Assembly (NCBI GenBank): GCA_018697195.1
Contig: CM031858.1
Location: 125,132,594-125,196,593 of the forward strand
Direction: 5' to 3'
DNA: 64,000 nucleotides
From: Certhia americana
Taxonomy: Eukaryota; Chordata; Aves; Passeriformes; Certhiidae
The notes beneath the pieces are model-generated. The model was not told the DNA's origin, ran no database searches, and saw only the letters and a list, made by a program, of their open reading frames with translations. Shown here piece by piece: positions 15,001 through 29,371 of this stretch (positions within the stretch are counted from its first letter, which is position 1; each line of letters starts with the position of its first letter). Position numbers and translations under genes: made by a program.

Positions 15001-16236
15001 TTCCCTTTTCCTCTGTATGAACTGTTGCATGAAGTTTTGCAAATCAGCACAAGGCTGCTGAGGGCAGAGAAATGGTCTGTTCAAATCCAGGTGAGTTCTT
15101 GTTCCTGAGGGCAACTGGTCATAAGGAAATGACGTCTGAGCTTGTGTTTTATCTATCTACATCTGTATTTCCACAATCCTGCCTTACCATAAATAAAGAA
15201 AATTAGCTTATTAAAAGTTAAAATAATACTCAATCGCCTTCTGTTTCCCAGCTTTCTGCCCTTCCCAACAGCTTTGAAAATTTGTCTAAAATTTAAAATC
15301 AAATTAGGCAGCTTCACCTACCATAACGAATAGGAAATATTTGTGCTGTCTACTGGTCCCATGTCCGAACTCATTATTTCACAAGAACAGGTCCACTGAA
15401 TGGTGAGAATGTGTCCATAACTATCATACTGTGTAGGCATAAGGAGGCAGAATTTGCAGGGAAAGCTTTGTTCTTTATTAAACTAGCTGATAAAGGCAAC
15501 AAAATTAGATGACATTTCAGGCTCAGAATTCCCTCTTCAGTTCAACAAAAAATCATGGTGTTCCACCTATAAGTATGATATTCTGTTTTTTGTTACAGGT
15601 CTCTTACTGATGGATGACGCTGTATGAGCCTGAGCTCCAGAAGGAAACAGAACGTCACTCCTGTTGATCATTCAAGCTGTCAGCTTTGATCACTAATCTG
15701 GGAAGGACTGTGACTGCACAAAAAGTCTTTACCTCTCAGTTTGTGCCTCGTTCAGGGATCTCTATTTTACCCAAAAAAGTTGTTTGAGACAAACACATTT
15801 CCAAAGCTGAGCACTGGGAATGCATGTGACACAGTCAAATCTCCCAAGACTGTTTTCTGAAGGAATCCATATGCTTGCTACTGTCAACACTTTGCTTAAT
15901 AGCTGTAAATTTGCATTGATTTTCTCAGCACTGTAATGTCCCAACAATATTAGGCAAGAATTCCTGTACGAGTCTATTACCACATACTCAGCAAGTATTA
16001 CCAGACAAGAAAGAAGCACAACTCTTTAAGTACTGGGAGAAAGGGTGTCCTAGTTCTTTGGAAATCATTTTTGTTTCTTCTTTGACCTAGCGAAGACCTA
16101 AGACTGCCCAGTGGTTTCTTCAAGGTTTTGCAATCATGAGGCAGAGCCCGGCAACTTTCTGAATTCACTTGATAGAAGTGTTTGGAAATGAGGTATCAAA
16201 TAAGTGAAACCAGACTAACTATATTCACTCCTGGTT

Positions 16237-16256
16237 AAAAAAAAAAAAAAAAAAAA
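16237..16256. repeat. poly(A) run, A20
   Basis: Twenty uninterrupted A. No retrocopy of a known gene was recognised upstream, so I do not call it a poly(A) tail. Confidence 0.85.
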
Positions 16257-17549
16257 GGCCAGGGCATGGCCCTCAGTGAGAAACTGAGATCACTGTTCTG
16301 TGAGGAAGGGGCAGACAGAGGCACATTTGGGATCTCGAGCAGAGAGGGAAAAGTACAGCAAAGGGGAGAGCATTGCGGCGATGTTACTGGCTCCTCCTTT
16401 TCGCAGCACAGCATGCAAGATGGCACAAGGAAGATGCTTCAGCTCTGGTACTGTATGTCTTCTCTTGTATGTGGAAGCTGTCAAGGGACCTCTCAGCTGT
16501 CCTTGCACAAAGACATCCCTGTCATCAATCCGCAGTGGGCCCAGTCCTGACAAACGAGTGGACTGTCTGCTACTGATACACAGAAATCTCAACTGAGGGA
16601 TTTTTACAAAGGCTTGTGAGGGGGATATCCTGTACTCCATTTTTTTTCACTACAGCTCCTCTGGCCCCCTCCTCCCACTTCCACACCCTGAGCTCAAGTT
16701 TGTAAGCCTTTTGAACTATTTAAAAAAATGTACAGCTTGTCCTCTAAGACATAGGAAATTACATTTCATGGTCTATTGTATAAGAATTTCCATATTTAGA
16801 CAAAAATCAACAGATACAATCTCTGATTTCCTTTCCCCTATACTCCTTATATTTGCCTCTTCTTGCATTGCTTGATTTGGCTCTGCCATGGTGTCACAGA
16901 GGCAGATGTCATCAATTAGAAGATGGATTTATAACTAGTGAGAGATATACTCAAAGAGCCTGCTTATTCAGATACTGTGTACTCACCCTGGTCTGGGTTG
17001 TCTGCCCCACTTCTTTTTTTGATGCTTTTAAAGGTACTTCAAAAATAAGCTTTTACTCAGCCTGTACAGAATATATGTCACATTTGAGAAAATTTTGGCT
17101 TCCTGGTCTACAAATTCCAAAGCAGTCTTTCTAAGACTTTATAAAACAGAGGTCAGTGATATTAGAGTGGATTAATTACATACCTAAACTCCAAAATGGA
17201 TTTCTAAACATAAATTTTGGGTTTCTCATATCAAATTACTACTTGGTGTAATCATGGTGTAAATTTTCTCAGTGACAGGCAACTCAGCAACAATACTGAT
17301 TGAGGAAGGAACTCAGTAGCAAGAGCTCAATAACTTGGTAGTAGTTAAACCCATTTGTAAAAATGCTGGAGAGGAATACTATAAAGCAGAACAAAGAATA
17401 ATATGTTAAAATATCAATATAATAGAAGTTAAGCTTTCTGATTTAGAATTAAATTTCTCAAGACCTTTAAAAGGATGATTCTGGCTAATTTTAAAGCCAA
17501 GAAAATGACTGATGAATACAGCAAATAAGTTAAAAAATCTCCAGCCCCT

Positions 17550-17556
17550 CCCCCCC

Positions 17557-17587
<31 letters not shown>

Positions 17588-17594
17588 AAAAAAA
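17550..17594. repeat. C28-A17 homopolymer junction
   Basis: Twenty-eight C are followed directly by seventeen A. The minus strand reads T17-G28, which makes an apparent Phe/Gly-rich open frame there that is an artefact of the run. The G28 strand could form G-quadruplexes, and such tracts are prone to length error in sequencing and assembly. Confidence 0.9.
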
Positions 17595-20500
17595 CAAACC
17601 CTGTGAAATTAAGAGAACAGCTACAATTCATCATTTGCACTTGAGACAGGACTTTGGTCTTTGTCAATTTGTACAAGAAGTGTCATTCTTATACTCAGTT
17701 TCCAAACTGTGGGATGAACCTCCTTTGAAATAAAAGACGCTTGCTAAGGTCCAGTTTCTATTCTGACAACAGCACAGACATTAACCATTCCCTTCCCAAA
17801 ACAAGCTCCCATTTCTCTATCTATTGCATACATAAATTTGTTCCTTGGATGGCATTTACATATGTGACAAAACACATAACATACAACAGAAACTGGTCAC
17901 CGCTTACAGTACAAATTAAAATCTCTTGCACTTTGATACCCGGGTGCCCATCTCTGACTGGCAAGGATTCCAGTGTATTTAAAACTAGTCCTTCATGAAA
18001 TGTTATTTAAAAAATCAGAGGGCTTGAGTCCCAAGGAAAAAAAGCTGTTTTGTTTTGTTGCACTGGATTTTTGTTGCAAAATGAGGCAGATAATTATAAA
18101 TGAGAAGTTTATGCTTTTTTTTTTAACTCTCCAACCTCTCTAAGTATTTAGGATAGCCTTCACTGTTTAGAAAGCACATGTAAGGCTTGCAAACTGGCCA
18201 ATTGTTGCCCATTAGATCAGTTTACAATATCTAGGTTCAACTAACTTACCCATATTTTCCATTGTCAGCCTTCTGTCTTATCTATTAGTCTACAAAGAGT
18301 GTTTTGCACTGTGAAATACCCATGTAACTACAATGTTTGTATTCACATGGAGAAAATTATAAGCACATGAAAGTAAAGCACATTCCTCATGATCTTTATG
18401 ATGCCTGGAGATTAAGAATACAATAGATTAAAAGAACCCAAGAATAAGTTGGTCTCCAGGAAGCGGTCACAATATTTGTATAAGTCTATGCTGCTTTAAT
18501 ATATGAATTACAAATAAAGACCTTGTAGAAATGTCTGAAATTTTTTTGAAACACACCAACCATATGACTTCATCCCCCTTTTTGTTTTTGTGCTTCAGAA
18601 GTAAAGTTGATCAAAAAGGTTTGTGCCATGCATTTAAAAAAAAAAAAAAATTCAGAATCCAATCTGTGTATGGTAAGGCTCTTCAAGATATGTTTTACAA
18701 AAACTAAGGAAGTGTTACCAGAAAGACAGTGTTTCCAAATAAATGGATGCCCCAAACAAATATTTAGTCCTTATTTGCTGTTTGTTTAGTCCTTATTTTT
18801 GAAGTTTGACTTGTTGTAGATGATCTCAAGACTCTAATAAATACTTGGAGCTAGATTAAGTATGTTCAGTGTAGGTACATTGATTGGCAGGATCTGAAAA
18901 GCGACTTTTAACTGCTTCCATCAAGAAATCACAACCATCTTGTGACATGAAGCAGAAGTTGTTATTAAAAGATTAACAAAGTTAAAATAAAATATTAAAT
19001 TAGCATTTTAGATCTTGTAAAAATACAGTGGAGAATAATAGATATTAAAAACTCATCTAGTAGGTGCCACGTAGAAAGCTGTAGAAATGGCACTACCACA
19101 AAATCACAGGTGACACTTCAGAAAGAGTTCTTAACTTGACTCTTCTCCTATTGTACCAGCTTGAAAACTGTCTTTATTCTTTTGCCATTAAAAATATTTC
19201 AGAAACAAATAAGTGAAAATATGTATCTGTTTCTTTTTGAAGGGTCATGAAACTTCGTCTTTCTCTGTGTGTCTCTATTCTTACTTAGTTTCAATAGCAA
19301 TCACCTAAGTTTAAGTTGTATTTGACAAATACTGCCAGTCTTTCAGTTATCAGTAAGAAGCCAAAAGCCCCAGGGCTGAATGTAAATCTATACCCAGCAG
19401 GACCTGACTGTCAAGCATGCATTACCATATCTGCTGCATTCTGTAAAATTGAATTATTTGGAACTACACAAATGACCCCTTTAAGAATACTTTGCTATGT
19501 GTGACAGAAACCTGTAAATTAATTTTTGTGATATTGAGAAAATAAAACTTATCTGAAGTTATCAACTGTGCAGGAAATATTTGCCCTGAAAGAAAATTCC
19601 CAGTTTGTTCAGGCCTACTTGGCCCTGTGAGAGAATTGTGAGATTATATGTTCTCCTGTCTCAATTTTAAATCTTTTGAAAGATTTTAAGCCATCTTCTC
19701 TCAGAACGCAGACAATGCCAAGTGACCTAAGTTCCAAATGCCATTTTTCCCTATGTAAGCTCAGAAACAAATTAGTTCATCTGGCCACGAGTTTGGGAAG
19801 ACTGCTCTCTTTGAATGCAGTACTGGTGCCTTCAACCTGACCCAAAAGCTTCTTTGATTACTAGACTTCATGGCCTGTTAACATCAGTGGGCATAATTGA
19901 ATCATAGCTCTCTGGTTTTTGAACGCTTGTGCATAAATTCAGTTTTGGGTCAGTGCTGCTTTGATGATTTCTGCATCAAGCTCTATTTTGTGGTGTAGGC
20001 ATCCCTGTGTTAGTTAACCCAGAGAGAGCTTGCAAAACAGTCATTGTGAAATGCAGACAGTGTTATAACCAAATGTTGTTGGCAATAAAGGCCTAATTAG
20101 ACTCTAGTCCCATGCATGGTGCCAAACCCAAAACGTCTCCCATGCATACACTCTTATTGTGCGGCATATTTAATTGAACCCTTGGAAGCAATCTAGGATT
20201 CTCATCCCGATGACTATTACCCCAATCTCCTTATGGGTTAAATCCTCAAATGCTGCTCAAGGCCAGGAGGAAACTTCAAAGCAGAACTGCTGTCAGCTTT
20301 ACCTCTAGGAGGAGCAAGCTTGCAGCGCCCCTGTGGGATGTTGCTGGGGAGCAACCTCAGCATGTCAGGGGGCACCGTATTTACACCTTGGAACTGCTTC
20401 CCTCCATCCCGCCACTGACAGCCATAGTCCTGCAGGATCCTCCCATTCCTGGTCAATACTACCCCTGAGAGTGCAGTGATGCTGCTGTGAGCAAACAGAA

Positions 20501-23500
20501 AAAGGCTGCATGACAGTGTTACACTTCTTACGACATTCTACATACACCTACTTTATTCTTGCATTCAAAAATAAAGACTCAGGTCTTGGACTGCTGTTTT
20601 TCTTCAAGTATCTGAACTAGACTTCTACAAAACAAATTGTTCGCAAGAATTTTTATTTGCAGAGCAAGGACATACAGATGCATATTAAATGCCTAAAAAA
20701 CCATTTAGAGTGATATGTCTAAGTATCAATCTGAGGAAGAAATAAATTAAGTAGAAATAATCCCAGATTTTACAAGAGAATTTGAAATGAGGTAGAGGTC
20801 CTGAAATGGCTGCTTTCAGACATGAGGAAGTCCAAGACTGCTGTGACCTGAACAGTTTCTTGGGTATCCTGACCTCAACAGAGGAAAACATAAGCAGGTT
20901 TGATGGGCCTGTCTTCTGGCACAGGTCAAGTACATTCCTACTGCTTTGGGCAGGGATTTCCTTTATTGCTGGACATGCTTCAGCCTTGAATAGGTAATCA
21001 TGTCATTTTCTAATAACTGCAGCCAGCTAAAATTTCACTGAAGTACAGGGGCAGGGCTGTTTGGTGTATTTTTATGAGTTTAAAGAAATGTAGCAAACAA
21101 GTAATACTAGACAGAAGTTCATTGAAAGGTGAGAGCAAGATACCTTTTAATTTTTGGGGTTTTTTTTGGAGACTTGGGCCCTTTACATTAAAAAGCAAAT
21201 GATTTTGTTTCACATCTGGTTCTGGACAGACAGAAGTTTTAATCAGACTGGCTAGGCAGTCTGGTAGTATATTGGTGAAGGTTCTTTTGTGGAAGTGGAA
21301 TTTCAGAAATCAAAATAGTTTTGCTAAAGTCTACAGGGAATTTGAAAGATGACGTTCAAAAAGCTACAACCACCCCCCTCTTTTAAAGATGTTTTACCCA
21401 TTAAGATTCATAAATTGTCCTGGGGATTTAACTAATTTTGCCTCTGATTCAAGAAGACAGGATCACATTCCCAGTGATTAGCCTGCTAAGCTCATCAGAG
21501 GCCATTTTCATTCCCTTGTTGCACATGGTTTGTATGTTCATGTCTAACACAGGTGTTTCTGACCATTCCTGCTTTCTGTTTTGCAGATACACAAGCTGAA
21601 AAAAGTGAATGAGTGATCTCTGTGCAGCTTTTTCCACTATTTTAGTGAACAGCAAAACATGAGCTCTTTTTTCAGTCAGGTGTTTATTTCTCCTTAGCAT
21701 ATCTATCAAGTTTCTTGCATGAAAACCGGGTTATCAGTAGCATTTGCTGTACAACATTGCTGTGTTCAGTGCAATTGAGGATCCTGTAGTGTCCGTTAAC
21801 TTTGCAGTATCAGGAAGTTTACTGAAATATCAGGAAGAACTCAAACCATTCTGTTAGCTGAGTTTTCCTGGGCTTTGGGGTGGAAGGGGCAATAAAATTT
21901 CAGAAATGCACCTAACATCAGAAGCCCCTTTCTAAAACTGGAGAAAATGAGGTATAGAAAGACTGACTAATCATTTAATCTTTCAAGCTAAAGTCCATCT
22001 TTAACTTGATACAAAATAATCAAGAGCAGATGTGCTAAAGACTTAAAGTCATCTGGGGAAGACAAAGTGTGAATGGTTGTTTTCCTCCCTTCAACTTTTG
22101 CAGAATTGGAGGACTTCAGGCAGCTAAAAGGTAAGCAGCAAGAAAGAAGCAAATGACTATGATTTTCATGTAGTGACTCAAATTTTTGTATGGTAGAAAC
22201 TGAGGTCTCAGAATGGTGGGGAGGTCAAAGGTATAGAATAATTTGTGGAGAGCAGCAACCAGACTCTTCAATGCAAGAATGTTCATGTGACCTCCAGCAG
22301 TGGAGCTTATTTGAGGGTATCCGAAGTCTGGGGGGATGCATAAGGGGGAAGGATCACTTAGTACATGCCCTGTTTACTGTTGTGTGCTCTTCTCATCACC
22401 CATAGATAGCTGCTGCGAGAGATCAGGCCTTAATAGCACTTTCAGTCTGATCCAGTACAGCAATTCCCTTATTATCTCTAGGTAAGCAATTCTTAGACAC
22501 AGATTTATTTTAATGCATCTTTATCTCAAAAATGCTGTCAGGCAATTTCTAAGTAATTTGAATAATTCCTTTTCACATCCCTAGTAAGCGATGCCAGGGA
22601 GCATTTGCTGTTCAGCATTTGTAAAAGTGCTGATCTATAATAAGATAGTAATCTGTTCCTTTGCTGCCTGGAAAGAAAAAAAATTGCCATAAATTCATAG
22701 CTGTCTCATGAGGGCTGCAGGGATCAAATGCTTTTTGTTTCTCTCTTTTATCCACAATAGCTTCCTTCACAAACTAGCTGCGGTAAGCAGTGGCACAGCA
22801 AGTGAATTCCAAATCACTCCAGGCTTTGTTTGACCTAGAAGTCAATATAAGACAGGGACACAACTGCATTATAGCTTCCTTCCCACAACACAGCATTGTT
22901 TGGAAGCTGCCCAAAGACTACTACACCACAGGCTACATTCTTAGCCTAGTGGGTATCAGTAGCCCAAAAAATTGGTTCCCTCATTTATTAGTTAGAGAAC
23001 TTCCCACTTTTACCCTGTCCCTGAAGCTCTGTTGTCTATGTAGTATCATCAGAGCCAGTAACCACAGAGAAACACTTATAAACAGAGAAATTTTAAGTCC
23101 AAGAATAAAAATTTTCTCAATAGGAACTTTATAATATTTTTAATGACTGTTGATGAAAGAGCAGACACTGCTTTAAATGTTTGCTTATCTAATGTTCACT
23201 TCCTCCTTCCCTCCCTTGCACCCATGCTTGTCCTCAAATTCAATACATTTACTCATTATCTTTCAAGAAGTAACACCAAAAGGAGTGCACCATCACTAGA
23301 AATAGGCATCTACTACGAGTGTGCATGTTCATGACAAGTTATAAGTTGTAATTAATACTGTATCAGTGAAAACCATTGTTCATAGCAGCAAGAGCATTAC
23401 AATCACTTTTTGTTCTCTAAAACAGGGACATGGTCACAAATTCCAGGGTACTAATTGCATTTTCAAGGTTAGGCACATGCTTCACTCTTTCAGAACTTAA

Positions 23501-26500
23501 GACTGTAAGAAATAATATTTAAACCCAGTGATCAGGGAAGACAATTTGGGATAATTAATGGAAATTTAATTGCGCATTTAATCTGGCTACTACAAAGATT
23601 AAGTATCATAGTCCTGACATAAACCTTCCTTTACCTAATGCTGAACAGCCTTTGGCCCTGTTCCAAACCCCACTGAAGACATCAGAAATCTTCCCAATGC
23701 CTTCAATAGGCTTCCAACCAGGCTTTTCAGTGTTATCTATTTATAAATTATGTTTATTGAATTTTCTTGTGTTTTTACAGTACCTGAACAGCTGCTAATT
23801 AACCACATAGGGGTATAATGGAGAACATTTACCTAAAGAGTGGAACGCCCCTGGTGTGGTTTGAGGCAGAAAGCCCATGCTTGGCTCTGACAGCAGCTTC
23901 CCCGGGGCAAGGCGCCAGCCTGTCTTCAGCAGGTCCAAGTCCCTGTGAAAGGAGGGAAGAGGGACACCCTGCCCTGCTAGAACAGGCTGTCAAACTGCTC
24001 AGGAAATGGTTTTCAGTCCTGGCCCCACTTACTGAGGGTTTCTATGAAGATGTTCAACTTTAACGTCCAGCCCAGAGAATGGTCCTAAGAGAGTGGGCGG
24101 TGGGCTCACTGGCTTCCTTTGCTTCCCAGAGCTGCTGCTTGGACCCCACCCTGTGCAAAATATAGCCTGGAAAAGGAAAGGGGGCTCATTATATCCCATT
24201 GTCCTTGCTTCAGGCTTCCTTGCCTTTCCCCGGCATCCCTGTGAGGCATCATAACAATCAGTTGTGCCCTGGGTTTGTGCTGGGCACAGGGACTTGCCAT
24301 ACCATGTGGAAGAGGCTTGGGCTGACTGTTCTCTCTGGAACATTTGGGATAAGCACAGGGAGCATGGGCTGGTGCTGCTCCCAGGGACACTCTGGCAGCT
24401 CAGGCAAGGACTGTCACAGGGCTGTGTCTGGTCCAGGTAAAGGTGCAGTGTGGGTATCCCTATGTGAAGTGCTTCCAAGTGACTTGGGGAGAAGATGCAG
24501 AGATTTAGACAGGCTCCCTATGCTCTGAAATGTGAAATTGTTCCACAACTCTCCAGAAGGGAGATGAGAGGCACCTTTTACAAACTGAAATATCTTAAAC
24601 TTAACTTAATAAAAACCCTGAACTGATGGGAGTTTCTTAACAAAGATATGGCATCTTTGGTGATTGCAGTAATTCTTGCTTTGCTACTCAAAAGTGACAT
24701 GAGCCTGTACAAGTATACTGCCATGAGTTGGAAGGCTGTTTTTACTTCCTCTGGCTAGTCTTTATGGAAAACCGTGAAAGTGCATCACAAATAAGGATCA
24801 ATTTCTGTCCATGAAGATTTATTAACCCAGTTTGAAAAAAAAAAAAACGGCATTTAGCAGCCAACATCTTAGATATAATATTTTGCTGGGTATGTCCTAC
24901 CTATATGCACAGTAGTTTCACTTCCTCACTTGAGGATGAAGGAGCACTTTTACAGGTCTCTCAGGAAGACAGATTTGGATGCTGGCATTTACTCAACATG
25001 CACTGTCTGCTAACTTTAATGATATTTCATTGTCCCAGGGAAATCACAGCTTCCATGGCTGACATTTTTTGGATCTTATGAGCATGCAGCAGCACAGTTT
25101 CCTGGGGACTAGAGAAAAGGTGACTGTGACCTGTGGATGAAGCACAAAGTGATGATTCAGGGCTCTCTAATTTTAAAAGGAGGTGTCCTGCCTACCAGTG
25201 AGTTGGCAGCTGTGGTAAAGAAAGCAGGTATTTCACTTTTCCCATGTTGCTGTTTGATTGTTTTGTCTGGAGACTTCAACTCTGAAGAGAAATTGTACTG
25301 AAAGGAAGACTGTATGTAAACATTTCAGACTTCTTAGTACTGCATAAGTGAAAATATTCCTCCTGAAAGTCACTTCTTGGCCTCAGGCCAGCATCTCCTG
25401 CAGGCAAGGAAGTGCTCTAAGCACCTTTCTTCCATTGCCATTTTGATGTCACAATTTTTGGGACATTTCTTATTTCTGAGAAAATCTCAAGTCTTGACAG
25501 TGACAGGCAGATCAAGAAATTAGCTTTCCAAGGTCTGTCTGTTGAGACCTGGCTCTAGAGCACCCATCCCAACTTCAGCCACAGAGGCTGTGCTGTGCCT
25601 GTAGCTCCCTACCTGTGGTGGTACTTTTAGCATCAGACCACAGTGTGTTCTTACAGCTCAAAAATCTCACTGCCCCAGACCACTTCCTTCTTACCATTCC
25701 TTTTGACATTTAACAACACTCTATGGATCACTAATACATTCCTCTCCTAATATAGCCTAGATGACTTAAGGCACAGAAAGTAAGCTGTAGGCTTTGCACT
25801 TCTGGCCTGCCAGCTGGAATCCAACACAGATGACTTGTTCTCATCATGAGCTCTCAGAAGGAGGGAGAACTGAGGGACATTTTTTATTTCCCATACGACT
25901 TACTACAGGGCCAGCTTTTGAATGATCTGCTATGTCTTTCCAGGGGTCTAACAGGAGTGTCTCATTTGGCATATGCATCCTAACAATAGGCCAGAGATGA
26001 CTTATGCTTAGAGCAAACATATATGGGGAAATTTGTCCCACTCTGCACTGATCAGGTCAGGCTGTCGCACAGATAACTAAGAATAGCAGTGCCATGCAGT
26101 CAGTGCGAGTGATGATTCAGAAGTTGTTTTTTTAACTGAAAAACATTCCTCAGAGTTGTCACTGAGGATGATAGATGCATGAGGAACATAGCACTAAAAT
26201 CTGGCCTTTTCATTTTCCTTTTAATTATTTGTCAACTTACACATTTCTTCATGCTCATCTACTACACATTTATTTTTAGAAGTAAATTCAGTGCCCTCTT
26301 TCCCTTTAAAATCATTTAACATAAAGATATGGAGGAAGAAAATAAAGCTACACATTAGCATTGCTTTATAGGTTCCTCATGTACTTTGAAACTTTCAAGA
26401 ATATATAAACAAAATCCTACTCCTTCCTTAACCCATCAAACTACCTGTTTTTCATAGCAGGTTTTTTTTTTTACCCCTGTTGCAGCTGGCAGGGTGGAAA

Positions 26501-29229
26501 TGAACATTACATCTCAGTTGAATATTGTTGCAGGTTCCAGGTTCCTTCATAGTGGAGACTTAAAAGCAAATGTTTTTGGTATAATGGGTCATGTAGATTC
26601 TTAAAGTGTCTGCCTGTCTGACTACAGGTATTAACTGTGGGATGCTGAACTATAAATTTGCTCTGAATGTGGAAATTTCTCCCGTTTCTCAGTACCACAC
26701 CGAGTTCTCCGTGTGGTAATAAGTCATATGATTAATGTTGGAAGGCACTAATTCTTAATGAATATAAGTTTCTCTAATCAGCCGCCAACACAAATTCAAC
26801 AGAAATATGCTGTAATTAAGTTTATTTGCTTCAAATACTTTGTGGATCATGTTTGGTTAACTGCATCTTCCCCAAAACAGCTTTAAAATAAAAGAATAAG
26901 TACACTCAAGAGAGTCCCTGGCTTAGGGTGCATGTGACTTTTAACATAGACCTTAATCCTGGGCACTGAAGCATTCACATGATTATTTAATACATATTTA
27001 AAATACCAAGAAAAGTACATGACTTTCTAATCACTGACTTACTATTTTCCCCTCCCGTGCAAGTGAAAATACCAGCACTTCATACGTGCAGCTGCTTTCT
27101 CTGATCCTCTGGGACATTGTTCACTACTGGATAGGAAATGAGTTTTATAATCTGGGATTTATTTTCTGCCAAAATGTTGGTTTTTTTTCTGTTTCACCTG
27201 ATACCTACCCTTCCAGTATACTTTAAACTGGACAGTGCCAACCAGTCGAAAGCTTTCCTGGACAAGCAGCTATAAAATGACTATATGAAGACAGCATATT
27301 GAACATACTGGTTTGCATTAGCACATGAATCACATTGAGGTTTTTAACATCCTTTGTCACATTGCTTCTATTCACAGAACCCAGTACTTGAAGGGATAGT
27401 AGTAGTGGAGGTGAAGGGAGGTGTCAATGGCTTCCATACAATGAAAGGGCAATGACAATTCACACCCAGAAGGCCCTGCAGACAGTCTTGCTTGCTACAA
27501 GTGCCATCTTCCTGGGCTCCTGAGGAAAAAGAATTACACACAAAATATCTGTAAAGGCAGGAGTAGCCTTGCAAAACAGATCAAAGTCCTATGCTGACAG
27601 ATAAGGTTAATGCAGGCTCCAAAGTCTGTTTTTAGAGTCAGTGTGTCTGTGTGTGTCTTCTCACTGAGGTCTGACCTGAGGAGATCTTTATCCCAGACAA
27701 GTCTTAAAAGGAACAGTGATATAGACATACCTATTGGACATCCAGCTTTGCAAATTCTTGTCTTTTCATGGCAAGCTACCTCAAAGGTGTTCAGTCTCAT
27801 CGCCCCAGGAATCCAGCAACAAGCAATGTGGGGTATGTTCAGAAAACATGTGGGCTGACCTTGTTCATGGCTTTTTAAATGTTCTTCTACATCCAAAAGC
27901 TATTGTTGACTTTTATGATTTAATCCAATCTTAATTCTTTCACTTCCTTTCCCAAACTTCTGTGTTTTAGTGAGACTTTATGAGTTTCTGTCAACTGGGA
28001 GACCTTTCAAATACACTCTCAATGAATACTGTTTCAAAATGCACAAGCACACACAGTAAACAGAAATGGAGAAACAAAGAAAGGAGAAATCCTAGACTTG
28101 TCATACTGGTAGGCATAGTTGATCTTTCAGTACACACTGTGGATTCAGAAGCCTGGAAAAGACTTGGCTAGAAGTAATAGGCAAAATATTAAATGTCAGT
28201 CTTCTTTTTATAATAGACCTTTCAGTACAATGAAACTCATAGAGTCCCATCAATGCTGCCATGTAACACTCTATTTATATGTATGCAAAAGTAGTTTGTC
28301 TAGCTTTTGTGAATATGGAGTCAATCAACTTTCTTTTCACATCTTTTTTTAACTGTATTTAAACACGTTTGTTACTTTGCTCCTCTGCTCTCTGCCTCCC
28401 CCAGAGTCATATTAATATCTCAGAGCCTCAGTTTTACAAAAAAACTCCAAAACAACCTGTGAAAAACAAAACAAAATAACCAGTAATCTATTAGCAGAGA
28501 AAGCTTGAAAATGTGGTTGCTGACAATGTAAGGTCCAGATCTAATGAAAGGGCTGTGAAGTACTGTGGGTTTGGAGAGTTTTTTAGGGTTCTGTATGTTT
28601 GGGGCTGATGACAATGGAATAATGAAGGCTAATTAGGCATTTCTAAGAGTTGGGATTTCTGTGCAATGGCATGCAGCATGTGCTAGATCTGAACTTGTAG
28701 AAATCTTCCTTCCCCTAAGGTGGCATCAGGTCTGTTGCTAACCTCCTCTGCCTCTGTGCTACATAAAAGGCAGCAGGCTGTCAAAACATCCGTCTGGAGA
28801 ACAATATTCCAGTTTCCTCCAACAACATGTTGTCTCAGAAGTCTTTTAAAATAGTTTATAAAATTTCCAATAGACACAGCAAAACAGTAAGATAACTTCA
28901 GAAAATCATCAAAAGCAAATTAGGAAATGAAGCTTTAAAAAAACGGTGGGGTATGAATGAAGACTGTCTGTGCACTTTTGTGTGTAAAGGATGAAAAGAT
29001 TTTGTAGTTGCATAATGTGGAGCTATGCTGGGACTCTGTCAAGTTACTACTAGCATTGCCTGCTTTTAGTAATAGCAACTTTGTGTCCACCAACTGGATG
29101 TGTCGTACACATTGCCTTCATTTTTTCTGCAAGTGATAGCAAATATTTGCCACGGATTTTTACCTTCATAACCTCCTAAATACATTTTGATGGTGTCTGT
29201 CTATTGATAATATTGTATACAGTAGTTTA

Positions 29230-29371
29230 ACAAGGCCAAGTGCAAGGTGCTGCACCTGGATCAGGGCAACCCCTGGTATCAACACAGGCTGGGGACAAAC
29301 AGATCAAGAGCAGCCCTGCTGAGAAGGTCTGTGGTGTGCTGGTGGGTGAGAGCCTGGACATGACCCAGCAA
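29230..29371 (+). mobile_element. CR1 LINE internal fragment
   Basis: The sequence 'ggccaagtgcaaggtgctgc' and the following 'agatcaagagcagccctgct' and 'agcctggacatgacccagca' are CR1 sense-strand motifs of the reverse-transcriptase 3' portion. The fragment stops abruptly after about 140 bp and lacks the CR1 3' end, so it has lost sequence on both sides. No coding capacity. Confidence 0.7.

Larger units (their letters stand above)
9046..29229. other. gene-free stretch, about 20 kb
   Basis: No exon series, RNA gene or well-formed transposable element was recognised. Open frames of 60-150 codons are scattered on both strands and overlap one another without protein-like character, notably at 16,235-16,640, 20,238-20,468 and 24,029-24,478. 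Simple-sequence runs occur at 16,237-16,256 (A20) and 17,550-17,594 (C28-A17). By synteny with the vertebrate cluster this would fall in the long spacer between FABP5 and PMP2, but FABP5 itself was not found. Confidence 0.45.

Noticed and set aside
16235..16640. Several overlapping frames on both strands after an A20 run
   Set aside because: Considered as a retrocopy with a poly(A) tail, but no known protein or target duplication was recognised.
17406..17597. Minus-strand frame encoding Phe and Gly runs
   Set aside because: Created by the C28-A17 homopolymer.
24029..24478. 149-codon open frame on the minus strand in a GC-richer patch
   Set aside because: Overlapped by comparable frames on the other strand, no domain or splice context, Ser/Pro/Cys-rich composition typical of chance frames.
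26693..26718. 8-bp inverted repeat TACCACAC/GTGTGGTA with a 10-nt spacer
   Set aside because: Short enough to occur by chance in 64 kb and without associated features.
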